Positions 21,113-31,399 of a stretch of DNA of 64,000 nucleotides are shown one piece after another. The stretch is from Aricia agestis. Its lineage: Eukaryota; Arthropoda; Insecta; Lepidoptera; Lycaenidae. The notes below the pieces were generated by a model that saw only the letters and a program-made list of their open reading frames with translations, ran no database searches and was not told where the DNA came from. The DNA is taken from positions 3,781,262-3,845,261 of the forward strand of contig NC_056418.1 of the NCBI RefSeq assembly GCF_905147365.1. The letters are read 5' to 3'. Numbering within the stretch: the stretch's first letter is position 1; every line of letters begins with the position of its first letter. The position numbers were made by a program, and so were the translations under genes.

Positions 21113-21170
21113 ATCCTACGACATATACAAGAATTGCTCGTTTTAAGGTATAAGATATACTTATGTTAAA

Positions 21171-21525
21171 CTAGCTGTTGCCCGCGACTTCGTCCGCGTC
21201 AACATAGTATAATAACAAAGATGGATAGTCCGCTAACAAATATGAAAAAGGTAAAATATAACCTCCTCCTTCTTGGAAGTCGGTTAAAAAATAGCCTAAG
21301 TTACACCTTACTACACCAGCTATCTACCAAAAAAGTCCTGGCAAAATAGTTCCAGCCGTTTCAGAAATTAGCCGGAACAAACAGACAGACAGACATATAG
21401 ACAAAAATTGTAAAAAAAAATGTTTTGGTGTATGAATCGTATATAGGTTCATATGCATGTAGTAAAAAAACGGTTCTTTCAATATTACAAACAGACACTC
21501 CAATTTTATTTATATGTATAGAAGA
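21171..21525 (-). mobile_element. Helitron-like element, family E2
   Basis: CTAG at 21171 is followed by GCCCGCGACTTCGTCCGCGT, which forms a short stem on the minus strand just before the terminus. The far end (ACTCCAATTTTATTTATATG) is the minus-strand 5' start TC(...)CATATAAATAAAATTGG. The body has AACCTCCTCCTTCTTGGAAG and CAAACAGACAGACAGAC. It lies within 15 bp of the F copy's end. Confidence 0.75.
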
Positions 21526-22468
21526 TGTATAGATGTATAGATAATGAACGAATGCCATGTTTAGTGGTGACCGCTTTTATCAATCTTTAATTCCTATAAG
21601 GCAAAAAGATAGACTTCATTTTTTCGTGATAATAAATTAATATGAAGTTACTTTAGGAAGTTTGAGAAATAAAAATATTTTTAAATAAAGAAGCCTGTAA
21701 CTTCGATTTAATATGAATAGGCAAAATGTAGCTATAGTTCCATTGAATGTTAATTTTAAAACTAGCAAAGTCAGTGCCGAATAACAAGCCGGATGTTACG
21801 TAATTAATAGAGGGTTAAAAACATCCGTTCATTATTACAAGTTAAAAAAGCGGAAAACAGAAAATTACAAGTGCGAATTTGTGAATAAATTCCCGTCGAA
21901 ATTGGGATTTTAATGAAACCGCGTCGAAATAAAAATGGCGCTCAAAAACAGCGAGCCAAATGAAGTGAGAGGTTGTGTTTATTTACTTTCTATGAATATC
22001 ATTTTGACCCCAAAAAGAAACTTTTTTTTAATCCAAATTCATTTTTAAGCATATAATAACCAAATCCTCTTTAAATAAAATTAATAAAAAAATTAACGAT
22101 AGAATATTATAGATAATAGTAGAGAAGTAATGATGACTAACATGTCGTATTTTCTTGACAAACTTTTCGCAAAAACTGCTGAACTGACTTTGATCCAGTT
22201 TGACATGACATAATATGGACTACTACTGTTCTTTCCAAAAAATACAATGTTTCCGTATTTTAAATAATCCCAAAATTTTGGGAAATAGGTCAACCGCAAA
22301 GTTACAATCTTAAAAACTTTGAAAACCATTAAAGAAAAGTTTGCGCATTAATGTAATTAATATAACGTTTATGAAAATAATTGGCGCCATAAAATTTGAT
22401 AAATTCGTCCGTTGTCATCTCCATTAAACATTATATAGCACCTGGGGCTATTATACTATATTAAAATA
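21526..22468. other. No gene or recognisable repeat seen
   Basis: AT-rich. It precedes the exon-like sequence at 22469. A 78-codon minus-strand frame at 22093-22329 has no supporting signal. Confidence 0.4.
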
Positions 22469-22547
22469 ATGTCTTGGCTGGAGGCTCTGATTGCACCAAC
22501 CGAGTACAGTGGCAAGAAAGTGCCCTCAGCCTATCAATCGGTATCGG
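22469..22547 (+). CDS. Candidate host exon, unidentified gene
   Basis: ATG at 22469 opens a 26-codon frame reading MSWLEALIAPTEYSGKKVPS and then AYQSVS, followed by one base and GTATGT, a good splice-donor match (donor at 22548). The stretch is clearly richer in GC and more balanced in codons than its surroundings and does not recur in the window. The frame also stays open upstream to a TAG at 22436-22438, which could instead be a splice acceptor (ATATAG), making it an internal exon. I do not recognise the protein and found no partner exon. Chance cannot be excluded. Confidence 0.35.
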
Positions 22548-22584
22548 GTATGTATAACATAATGATCTCTATATATAAAAAAAA

Positions 22585-22632
22585 GATACAAACAGCCGAA
22601 CGTATTACCTCCTCCTTATTGGAAGTCGGTCA
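22585..22632. repeat. Short E2-like repeat fragment
   Basis: AACCTCCTCC-like sequence (TATTACCTCCTCCTTATTGG, AAGTCGGTCAAAAA) matches the interior of the E2 element at 21263-21290. Confidence 0.45.
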
Positions 22633-22942
22633 AAAAGAATCCATATAAAAAATCACAATAGTCTGTTTTCAGATATTTTTTCAAATATATACATTTTATA
22701 GTCAAATAAAACATTAAGATAATATGCACATTGCATACCCTTATACTGTTAAAAGGCTTCACATTTTCTTCGCATATAAACTTCTCCGCTTTAAATAAGG
22801 AAATTTTAAATTTTAATTAAAACTTGCCATGGCATTAATCCATTTGAGAAAATTTAATCTACTAAAGTTGCAATTTTATTTTATTTAAAAATTAAAATTA
22901 CTTCCTACTTACTACTTTAAACTTCCTAAGTATACTAACCTA

Positions 22943-23323
22943 ATAATAATAGCTCCCACACCGGTTTCGGTGACGGTAGCCGGTTTCATTGAAACCAGGC
23001 CAGCTACGCAGGAGTAATTTTATAGTGCCCAAGTGTGTGCGCAGTACACAAGAGCACTCTCTATTCCTTTACTCTCATAACCCAGTGGGACGGACGACCG
23101 ACACGCCTGGCGAGAGATTAGGCGCAGGACCGACTTTTTACATGCCCATCCGACGCATGGATCATCTTACTTGTCAGACAATCAGGTGATCAGCCTGCAT
23201 TGTCCTAGCCAAACTTGGAAATAACATGTTTCCAACGCGGGAATCGAACCCACGACCTCCGAGTCAAGAGCCGCGCTCTATACCACTAGACCACGGAGGC
23301 GTCTAGTGGTATAGAGCGTCACG
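22943..23323 (-). mobile_element. tRNA-derived SINE, copy 1, with inverted 5' head
   Basis: On the minus strand it starts with a tRNA-like head (GCCTCCGTGGTCTAGTGG with an A box, GGTTCGATTCCCGC as B box) ending at 23300, then an unrelated body and a tail of ATT repeats at the left. TACTAACCTA flanks it (22933-22942 and 23324-23333). Between the head and the right duplication lie 23 extra bases, 18 of which (23301-23318) are an exact inverted copy of part of the head. The tRNA acceptor 3' strand does not pair, so it is not a functional tRNA gene. Confidence 0.9.
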
Positions 23324-23634
23324 TACTAACCTACTTACTATCTAATAAGAATAATTATTTTAACCTAAACGGCTGTACATACCTAACATTGACTCAAGCT
23401 ACAATTTATAATACCTCGACTATAATTATAGTCAATATTCCATTGGTTGCCAACCAGTGGTCCGCAAAAGCCAAAATAATATGGGCCACGGACATGATTT
23501 TTAAAGAAGAGGGAAAGAAGAAGACAGAGTACGTATATTCTGTCGCAATAATGTTAGACGTTTCCGGGAATCCCTGCCATAACTAAAGATGTGAAGAACC
23601 AGATAAGTAACATTTTAAATATATTTAAATATAT

Positions 23635-23728
23635 TTCCGTTGTCTGGTACCCGTAACACAAGTCCTTCAGGTACTTAGCACGGGCCCAAACTGACGTGGT
23701 GTTAAGCGTCTATAGATAAAAAAAATAT
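23635..23728. repeat. Retroelement 3' end fragment
   Basis: GTTGTCTGGTACCCGTAACA, AAGTCCTTCAGGTACTTAGC and CTGACGTGGTGTTAAGCGTC match a widespread lepidopteran LINE 3' end as I remember it. There is no coding part. Confidence 0.55.
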
Positions 23729-24699
23729 AACTTATGGACACCTTTACCTTTATAATTTGATCAAATCTTAACTACTTCATTATCTGGCTACACATAAAAT
23801 CCACATTTTTTCCGGCACTAAAGCCTCCATTTATGCAAAAAACGTTCTTTTTTAACTGTTACTTACCTGGTTCTTCCACTCACGTCTTCAATTCCTAGAA
23901 ACCTGTGTATAATGCACTAGCACCAACATTAGAATCATGAATGAATCGTATGAACCATATCCCCGAGGCCCGGATTATGTCCGGTCTATTGTTCCAGCAT
24001 TTATGTAACGTATACTATACAATATACATTTGCAACAATGAGGACGGAAATGTAACACATGTGGTAATTAAAACAATACTACAAGGATGGTGTATTTGGA
24101 CGCCGCCATCTTGGAAAGTTGAGAGAAGTGATGCTCACCTGTCAATGGAGTGACAACTGTTTCGCATTGCCTCTATGGGAATGTCATCCAAGCGCCAAAA
24201 CATTATTTGTAGGACTCTAGGTTGATGTGAACCTTTTTGAATTTTGAGTGAGTTATCATAAGCGCCGTATCAAGCTCTGCGAGAAAAACTTGGATTGAAT
24301 ACAGTATCCTACGTCAACATATTGTATATTTTCGAGACAAAAACGTTCCCCTTAAATTCTGTACCTAAACCTGCTGCCATGCCAATTTGATGAACGTCAA
24401 TTTTGTACTTTTCCCGTGCTTAAGTAACAAATTTTAGCTATTATAATTTTAGTGTGATCAAATTTATATTGCAATCAATTTGCATAAATTGTATAAATAA
24501 GGGCAGAAGAAGCATTTTTAGAACAGCCATTCATAATTACTATTCGCTGGTCTTAAAAATGCTACGCTGTGCGGCGACCTTGTGTGAAGTTACCCTAAAC
24601 TTATAATGATAATTCAGAACATAATATACCCCGAAGGTTTAAATTTAAACGCGGATACAAAACTCGAACAAAGCATACAAATACAAAATACAAAAACAT
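23729..24699. other. No gene or recognisable repeat seen
   Basis: Mostly AT-rich. CGCCGCCATCTTGG at 24102 resembles the motif in the repeat at 2185 but has no wider match. Confidence 0.4.
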
Positions 24700-24735
24700 A
24701 CTCGTTGGAAAATACGGACATATTTTCCAACGAGT
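24700..24735. repeat. Perfect hairpin, 15 bp arms
   Basis: ACTCGTTGGAAAATA, six bases, then the exact reverse complement. Confidence 0.9.
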
Positions 24736-24801
24736 CTAATGAAGCTTAAGGCGACAAGTAAATTGTTCGTCCAACTTGATGTAATTAGTGAAATGTATTG
24801 T

Positions 24802-24848
24802 TCGGACTTTGGACTTTGGACTACGGAATATGGACTCTGGACTACGGG
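24802..24848. repeat. Short GGACT(T/A) tandem repeat
   Basis: CGGACTTTGGACTTTGGACT and following ATGGACTCTGGACTACGG repeat a 6-7 bp GGACTTT-like unit. Confidence 0.6.
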
Positions 24849-25116
24849 GAACAGAATTATAAAATGATAAGGGACCCCATAGACGGAGAAGTCGAACTGC
24901 GGGACGATTTCGTAAGTAATAGAGAGATAAAAGACACGAAGAAGCATACTATTATTATAACATAGCAGATAATTACCTATGTTCTTTTTTGGGACTCAAA
25001 CTATCTCTAATCTCCATACCAAAATTCACTCAATACCATACCATTTATTCGGTTCAGCCGTTTACGCGTGATGTCGTGACTAAGGGATATTATATGGATT
25101 CATTTTTATATAATTA

Positions 25117-25436
25117 CTAGCTGTCCCGGCAAACGTTGTTTTGCCATATAAAGTATATTATTTTATTATTATTTTATTGAAGTGACTAAATAAATATGGC
25201 ACCATGGCAACGTCCATCGCTATCCCGTCGCACAAACAATGGTCGCCGTCAGTCTTGAGTTGTAATAATTTACTATTATTTATTCAACAAATGCACTATT
25301 ATCAATATAAAAAGTACCCAGTAGCCGATTCTCAGACCTACTGAATATGCATATAAAATTTCGTAAATACCAGTAATGCTATTCCGGAGAAGTACGGTAA
25401 CTAACATTGTGACACGAGAATTTTATATAGATATAG
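25117..25436 (-). mobile_element. Helitron-like element, family D, long form
   Basis: CTAG at 25117 is followed by CTGTCCCGGCAAACGTTGTTTTGCC, which on the minus strand gives a GGCAAA/TTTGCC stem, seven bases and CTAG|T. The body contains CACCATGGCAACGTCCATCG and CCGATTCTCAGACCTACTG. The far end GTGACACGAGAATTTTATAT is the minus-strand 5' start. Three more copies are at 51133, 51338 and 61201. Confidence 0.8.
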
Positions 25437-25748
25437 AGATACCTGCTATCAATCGCCTTACGCTTGTATCTTACACAAGATATTTAATTACTTTGCCAGT
25501 CGTACCGATCACGGGCTGATCTGACCGAACCGTTTTATGCATTCCCGTACATGAGTCCGGCCAGAGCGGCCTGCTATCGGCCTGGCCGTATATGAGGTCC
25601 TTAAGAAACGCGGAACTAAGCCCTTTTGTAACCAAAAGATACCCTTGTGTTGACATAACTATCATAGTTTTGGACCCCGTTTTGTATACAACACATATAA
25701 GTATAACATAATATCCTAAGTGGATTCTTGGTCTATATTATTATTATT
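25437..25748. other. No gene or recognisable repeat seen
   Basis: A GC-richer patch (25495-25610) with CCGGCCAGAGCGGCCTGC contains a short 64-codon minus-strand frame without recognisable motifs. Confidence 0.35.
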
Positions 25749-25749
25749 A

Positions 25750-26506
25750 AGGCGCCAACCCACCGCGGCGCACGCTGTGAACGGCCACGCGCACGCGTGG
25801 ACGTGCACGGATTTATTTCTTTGACTACGTGGGTCAACATTTCCACTGCCTATGTACACGCTTCCGTGTATCCCGTGCATACAGGTCAGTTAACAAGAGC
25901 TGGCACGATCAACACATTTAAACATTGCGCTGTGTAGTGTCTGTGAATAAGCGCGTGGCGTGACGTCGTACTACATACGCATCATAAAAAGTCTGTCCGT
26001 CTCTCTCGCGCGCAGTCTATCCTATGAGCGTGAAGGGGACAGTTATTGTTTTTCTTTTACTACTGTTTATAAATACAGCGTGATGTTACAAGTCAGTAAC
26101 GTGTGATCGGCGCGCGGCCAGGGTCCGGAACCGTACGATAGTTATCGTATGTAACATACGATAATTTTGTGCTTACGTACGATGTACGATAGCATATTAT
26201 TATCGTACGCAGATTATACGATAATTTTTATCATGATACAAACATATTATATTTTAAACATACTGTATAGTGAAATTGCATAAGTGTGAGCACTGTAAAC
26301 GAGCCAGCTTTAGTTAACTGATCTATAGCATGCGTAGCGTGGCCAGCGTTGAGCTACGTGTGCACCATATTCGAGCAAGCTACGTGAGTGAATTCGTGCG
26401 TAGCGTGTCCGTGGGATGCAGTGGAAACAGTCACATATATTTTCTTACAAAGCGAAGCTTGATGCACGTGCGTAGCCTCTCCGTGCGCCGCGGTGGGTTG
26501 GCGCCT
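25750..26506. mobile_element. PIF/Harbinger-like nonautonomous element
   Basis: The terminal 25 bp (starting AGGCGCCAACCCACCGCGGC) are perfectly inverted at the right end, and TTA lies directly outside both ends, matching the 3 bp TWA target duplication of PIF/Harbinger. The 757 bp interior has a cluster of palindromic TACGATA/TATCGTA motifs at 26125-26230 and CpG-rich flanks. The two frames of 70-90 codons inside have no transposase motifs. Confidence 0.85.
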
Positions 26507-26595
26507 TTATGGATGTTACTAAAGATTGTTAGAGTATCTAAAATTATATATATTGGTGGGGTATTGGCGACTATCAAGTACATAATAATAATTAA

Positions 26596-26785
26596 CTAGC
26601 TAAAAGCCGCCTCCCGAGCTTCGTGAGGGCTCACAGCGTCACACCTTGACTGACTGATGATAACACCGTAACACGTCATCTAAATATAAATAAAAATTAG
26701 TATGTCAAAGTACAAATGAATAGGCGTGATAGTTTTTCCGTAAAGTGTACCACAAAGTGTTCAGGTTGTGGGATATACGAGGACT
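26596..26785 (-). mobile_element. Helitron-like element, family P copy 1
   Basis: CTAGCTAAAAGCCGCCTCCC at the left gives, on the minus strand, a CCTC/GAGG stem before CTAG|T. The body (GCGTCACACCTTGACTGACTG, GATAGTTTTTCCGTAAAGTG) matches copy 2 at 59040-59232. Confidence 0.65.
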
Positions 26786-26981
26786 CGCTTTGCTCGCTCT
26801 GATAAAAAGTTGCAAGCGAATATAGTGGTAATAAGCATATTTGTAGTATTATCTACCTAAAATGTTAACCCAACCTCCAACAACCTTTGATTCGTTATCC
26901 AAGAATCTATCGTTTGGCAGTTCACGGATATTGGTATTTTTACTGTTCGACAGTATGCGAACTGAATCAAAGCTGCATTGA

Positions 26982-27617
26982 ACCAGATGTCGCCCGCGAC
27001 TCCGTTGCGCGAGGGCGACTAACCCCAAAAATCAAACATCGTCCATCATCGTCGTTCTCTCTTCACACTCACGCCCGACTTTCATATGCCAGGTGAAAAA
27101 GAACGACGCAGATTCATCGCCAAATTAGTTTTTTCTCAATAACTCGATAAAATATATTCAATATTTTAAAAATCTGCTAGGTCGATCTCTCAATGATAGA
27201 ATTTTATACAATGTGTTAAAATATTAACTTAGTTCAATGCGCGGTTATGGCAATAAATGAAAATTAGATGCATCTTTGTGATTTTTTCTATCGAGAAAAT
27301 TTTAACATATCGTGTTTTTGCTCAGATCGAATTCTCGGAAATATAATGTAGTATCTAATTTTAGAAAATGAAACAATTCGGGGCTTATTTTCAAGTATAA
27401 AAATGAATTATAAAATCGACACTTTAGGGTTAGTCACCCCGTTAATTCGCGATCACGCAGAGACCGTACATTTTTCCGGGATAAAAAGTATCCATTGTCT
27501 TGTTTGTCTTTCCCGGGGCTCAAATTATCCCCAAACCCAGCAAAATCGACTCACCGGTTTTGGCGTGAGAAGATAACAGACAGACAGACACAGTTTCGCA
27601 TTTATAATATAAGTATG
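26982..27617 (-). mobile_element. Helitron-like family B copy split by MITE J2
   Basis: CCAGATGTCGCCCGCGACTC at the left is the B 3' end with CTAG mutated. After the inserted MITE (27011-27445) the body resumes with TTAATTCGCG...GACCGTACATTTTTCCGGG and ends with GACAGACAGACACAG and TTTCGCATTTATAATATAAG at 27617. Confidence 0.8.
27011..27445. mobile_element. MITE family J copy 2, inside a B element
   Basis: It is homologous to J1 (4901-5336) over its whole length, with termini GAGGGCGACTAACC and GGTTAGTCACCCCGTTAA. TTAA is present at the right edge. At the left edge it appears as GCGC, so the left target copy has mutated or been lost. Confidence 0.82.
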
Positions 27618-27833
27618 AATTTAAAAAGAACAATGGAGATCCTGAGTACTTCAAATTCCTAAATACGCTCAAACTCTACATTATTAACTGAGTCGCAGGT
27701 GCGCCTCGATATTAGCAAAAGCCAAAGATATTATTACTTGTCTCTTATATTTTATATCTCACGGGAGATATATTCTGTTACATTTACCTGTTTCATGTTT
27801 CTATACTTTCATTTTTTACATACTTATATTACA

Positions 27834-27989
27834 CTAGATGAAAGCCTCAACTCCGTTGCGCCAAAGTTCGTTTATTGCGCGGGAATCGTGTCCTACATAC
27901 ATACATCATTTCAGCAAAATCTGCTCAGCGGTGTGGGCGTGAAGAGGTAACAGACAGACAGACAGACACATTTTCGCATTAGTATAGAT
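27834..27989 (-). mobile_element. Helitron-like element, family B, internally deleted
   Basis: CTAGATGAAAGCCTCAACTCC starts the element, with CGTTGCGCCAAAGTTCG and GGTGTGGGCGTGAAGAGG followed by (CAGA)n and TTTCGCATTAGTATAGAT. The segment between the GGGAATCGTG and TTTCAGCAAAATC parts is replaced by TCCTACATACATACATCA. Confidence 0.8.
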
Positions 27990-28343
27990 ATGGATGTAAG
28001 AGTGTGCCTGTTTTGTATGTTGCTTCTTCACGCTTATTCGAATGGTCATATGGAGATACTTTTTGTTTTAGTTAAACATTGATTTTAATAACGGCCTCGG
28101 TATCAATTTCGGTTTCTGTTTTTATTTTAGAGCGCTTTCCGAGACTTCGTAGGTTAGGTTATCCCATAAAGGATAAAGTTCTAAAAACTATAGGAAAGTT
28201 TTATAACAGAAAAAGTACGGTTCCGAAAAATTTACTGTCAGAAACAAATTTTTACGCAAACAACCTAACACACACACAACAGCGAAACACATCTCGCAGT
28301 AAGCGACCGCGATCACAAAAATTCAAACAAAATGCTAATTTAT

Positions 28344-28436
28344 GGCATAGGCCTTAGGTTTCATTTTCTACCGACCTATGCCGCCGCTGCTTTGTAGTGA
28401 CGCTGAGCAAAATGAAACCTATAGCCTAGGTAGCCT
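28344..28436. repeat. Small foldback
   Basis: TAGGCCTTAGGTTTCATTTT and AAAATGAAACCTATAGCCTA are inverted around about 50 bp. Confidence 0.6.
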
Positions 28437-28456
28437 AACAGCATAACACATACGTA

Positions 28457-28744
28457 AGGGCCGGGACACAAAAACACGATACGACGTCGTGCCGTACCAT
28501 GATGCGGCGTCGTTTCACGATGCGACGTCGTGTCGTGGGAATCTACGACGAGCATCGTAAAAAACTACGTCGCGAGATCGTAACGTGCCACGATACACGG
28601 CACGACGTCGCGTCGTAGAAACTCGCGATGCGTTCCTGTGTCAGTGCCACAGTTGTTATTCAAAATTCAAAGGTGACTCACGATGCGTCGTCTTTGAATC
28701 GAGGTACGACCCGAAATCGTATCGTGTTTATGTGTCCCGGCCCT
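28457..28744. mobile_element. CpG-rich MITE with 28 bp terminal inverted repeats
   Basis: AGGGCCGGGACACAAAAACA and eight further bases are inverted at the right end with one mismatch. ACAGCATAAC occurs at 28438-28447 and 28746-28755 and could be a 10 bp target duplication if nine extra bases at the left belong to the element. The interior is full of ACGACGTCGT-type palindromes. The superfamily is uncertain. Confidence 0.8.
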
Positions 28745-28755
28745 GACAGCATAAC

Positions 28756-29751
28756 GTGTCATCGGCGCTAGCAGCTAATCTGGCGAACGGTTGATTGGAC
28801 GCACAAAGCTTTTTTGCTGCAAAACTGGCTCCATTGTCCACTTACTCTAAATTGCTGTTACCTTTTTGATTCTAGCTTTATTATTTTTGTTATTGTGTGT
28901 TTTGATTACTTATTTTTGTATATTTTTAGGCCATTCTTGGTATATAAATATATTGATCATGTATTTCACAAGACGTAACGAAGAAAAATGTTTATAGTGC
29001 TATACTGTATACAGTACATATTTTGAACACTTAATCTTCTTCCTTCTGTACTAAACGATTTGCAAGAGACCGTATGCGAAGTATAACCATGGAGAAAATA
29101 TACATGTATAATTCGTCTATGGTATAACATAATATTATAATATAATTATTATCTTTCTAGATAGTTAGTTGTTCAGACTGCGTTGTAATAAAACTTGGAA
29201 AAAACATTGAACGCAGGAACTTACAACCGTCCAAGCTCTAAACAGGCGACTTTAATATCCAGTGATAGCTGCTCACACCCGATAGTTCTATCCGACATCT
29301 TGATTCCATAAGTCCTATGTCAGAGTCTCTAAGCCCTATGTCAGCTATCTCTCGCGTGTCTGCTGGAGGTTTAAAACGTCGATAACCGTTGACATAACCG
29401 CAAGTTGTGGTTATCCAGCGCAGCTACCTATAAATAAATATAGTTTCCTATCATAATCTAAAGTCTATAAGTACTCGATATATCCTCTACTCGACTAAAC
29501 CTCAATCGCCAAAAATTATGTCATATGTACTCCATGTGAACTGCATATGAAGCATATCATTACGAACTCATAAAAAGTTGGAGATTATCATTCTAAGAGT
29601 TACCAAGAGGTTTTACGTTGAATCTGTAATAATCTGTGTCTTTATAAGAGGTCAATTGTATTCTTAAATATTCTAACAATAGTGCGAGCAGTTTTCATTT
29701 AGCGCCTAGACTAAAAAGGTTAATGACTGCTACCGCCTCGTTTGACCGAGT
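28756..29751. other. No gene or recognisable repeat seen
   Basis: Unique-looking sequence without supported features. Confidence 0.4.
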
Positions 29752-29759
29752 ACAGTATA

Positions 29760-30113
29760 ATAGCTCCCACACGGGTTTCGGTGACGGTGGCCGGTATCAT
29801 TGAAACCAGGCCAGCTACGCAGGAGTAATTTTATAGTGCCCAAGTGTGTGCGCAGTACAAGAGCACTCTCTATTCCTTTACTCTCATAACCCAGTGGGAC
29901 GGAAGACCGACAACGACCGGCGAGAGATCAGGAGCAGGACCGACTTTTTACATGCCCATCCGACGCATGGATCATCTTACTTGTCAGACAATCAAGTGAT
30001 CAGCCTGCATTGTCCTAACCAAACTTGAAAATAACATGCTTCCAACGCGGGAATCGAACCCACGATCTCCGAGTCGAGAGCCGCGCTCTATACCACTAGA
30101 CCACGGAGGCGTT
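29760..30113 (-). mobile_element. tRNA-derived SINE, copy 2
   Basis: It is about 95 percent similar by eye to copy 1, with the tRNA-like head at 30043-30110 and the tail at the left. ACAGTATA flanks both sides (29752-29759 and 30114-30121), a clear target duplication. It lacks the inverted head duplicate seen in copy 1. Short frames in it (for example 29846-30028) mirror those in copy 1 and reflect the shared repeat. Confidence 0.92.
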
Positions 30114-30151
30114 ACAGTATAGTTACAGTATAATAGTTACATCATTGTGTA

Positions 30152-30200
30152 GACGCCAAACCGCGCGTCCGGGCGGACGCATATAAATGGAGCCTTATAC
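30152..30200. repeat. Fragment of the 8787 MITE family
   Basis: ACGCCAAACCGCGCGTCCGG followed by GCGGACGCATATAAAT matches the right end of the element at 8787-8970. 30201-30478 holds nothing recognisable. Confidence 0.5.
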
Positions 30201-30478
30201 TTCCAAGAATAGAGAAAAATTAGAACAAAGTTTTAGTTAGTTGAGTTTGTACAATACTTTAGAAAATATAGGATAGTATTTCACAAAGAAGATTCCAATA
30301 ACCAGCCAAAGTTCACTGTTTGAAATTCAGTTCATTTTTGCTCTAGTACGGCGAGTCGCGGTGGATTTTTTGTGGAAATTTCTGGAATAAAATTTCTTTG
30401 TCTGCCTTATATTAAAATGATTTAAAGTTCGTCAAGTTGAAGTTTTTTTAATCAAGGTTACGGTAGCGACGATTTTGT

Positions 30479-31037
30479 TAGGGTTCCGTAGTCAACAAGG
30501 AACCCTTATAGTTTCGGTCTGTTCGTCCATCTATATTCTGTCCGTCAGTCAGTCCATATGTCCGTGACATCAAGCGGGGATGATTTTTTATCTTGCGTCC
30601 ACCCCCCGTGTGGGGTGTCATTGGATAGTTTTTAAAAAATTATGAGTATTCAAAGATCATTTTCCGATTTAGGGATCCATATTTTGTGAAATACATATCA
30701 AGTTTTAAAGTGGAACAAATCGTTAGAGTCCAGTGACCCCCTTCTACCAGCTAAACGGTTGTTTCTGGAAATGTGAAAAAAATCCCGGGAGTAGGAAATA
30801 TTCTAAATTTAAAAGGAAAACTATCACGCCTCAGAAGACTTCATAAGTAAATGAGTAATAGTCGATCAACTAAAAAAATGTATTCGGAGAATTAGTATAA
30901 ATAAACTTTTTATTTAAATTCATTTAATTAAACGTAACTGAGATGATTTTGTTAGTAGTGTAAAACACGTTAAAAATGTACATTCATTGACCATTAAAAA
31001 ATATCAAAAACTAGCGGTACTACGGAACCCTATATTG
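30479..31037 (+). repeat. Family H dispersed repeat
   Basis: It starts TAGGGTTCCGTAGTCAACAAGG and ends ACTACGGAACCCTATATTG, so the ends share an inverted TAGGGTTCCGTAGT motif. The interior contains CCGTCAGTCAGTCC-type and CCCCCCGTGTGGGGTG sequence. The family is widespread in Lepidoptera; its class is not clear to me. Confidence 0.7.
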
Positions 31038-31399
31038 TTATCGAAACGAGCGAATTCTTCTTGGTAACTTTCGTATTAGTAAATATTATATTTCCGAATT
31101 CAAAACTAACCTTTTTTCGTCTAGACAAGAGTCATAGAATGGACAATGCTCATTGGAAACCGTATTTAAATACAGAAGAGGTCACAAAACGCAGAATGAT
31201 TTTTCAATTTGCGTCCATTATTCGGCGATTACAAGGGTGGGGCCAGTCCAGACAGATTTGGGATGTTTTTGGCCCCGGGCTTCATGATTTATCGACGCCC
31301 CTGCGGAGATAGCCCCAGCTCTTTATTTTTTAAGCCGCCATTTTATTTTAACGGCTTTTCGATGTGTGAGATTAATGGGGCGCTCTTCTTATTTATTTT

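Larger units (their letters stand above)
20292..21122. mobile_element. MITE with about 70 bp inverted termini, inserted in F and itself interrupted
   Basis: The left terminus GTCGTAGGATGATTTGATAA and following 50 bp are inverted at 20744-20814, and the last bases of the right terminus (GAC) lie at 21120-21122 beyond an inserted LINE piece. Without that piece the MITE is about 526 bp. TATA on both sides is consistent with a target duplication but is ambiguous in TA-rich DNA. The arms contain repeated CGCGAAAA motifs. There is no transposase. Confidence 0.85.
19975..21160 (-). mobile_element. Helitron-like family F copy, interrupted by nested insertions
   Basis: GACCGAGCTTTGCTCGG marks the Helitron-like 3' end at the left. 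The body resumes at ATAAAACACGAATAAAAAG (20155) and runs through CGCCCCCGAAACCCCC to AATTATAAATTTATATA, and the 5' end (ACAAGAATTGCTCG) appears only after the insertion, at 21124-21160. An extra segment of about 130 bp at 20003-20150 is either a second insertion or a longer subfamily. Confidence 0.8.

Noticed and set aside
23228..23300. Possible tRNA gene on the minus strand
   Set aside because: A and B boxes and the T arm are present, but the acceptor 3' strand does not pair with the 5' strand, and the sequence continues into a SINE body repeated at 29760.
25750..26506. Possible CpG-island promoter because of CpG-rich ends
   Set aside because: The CpG-rich ends are perfect inverted repeats flanked by a TTA duplication, so they are transposon termini.
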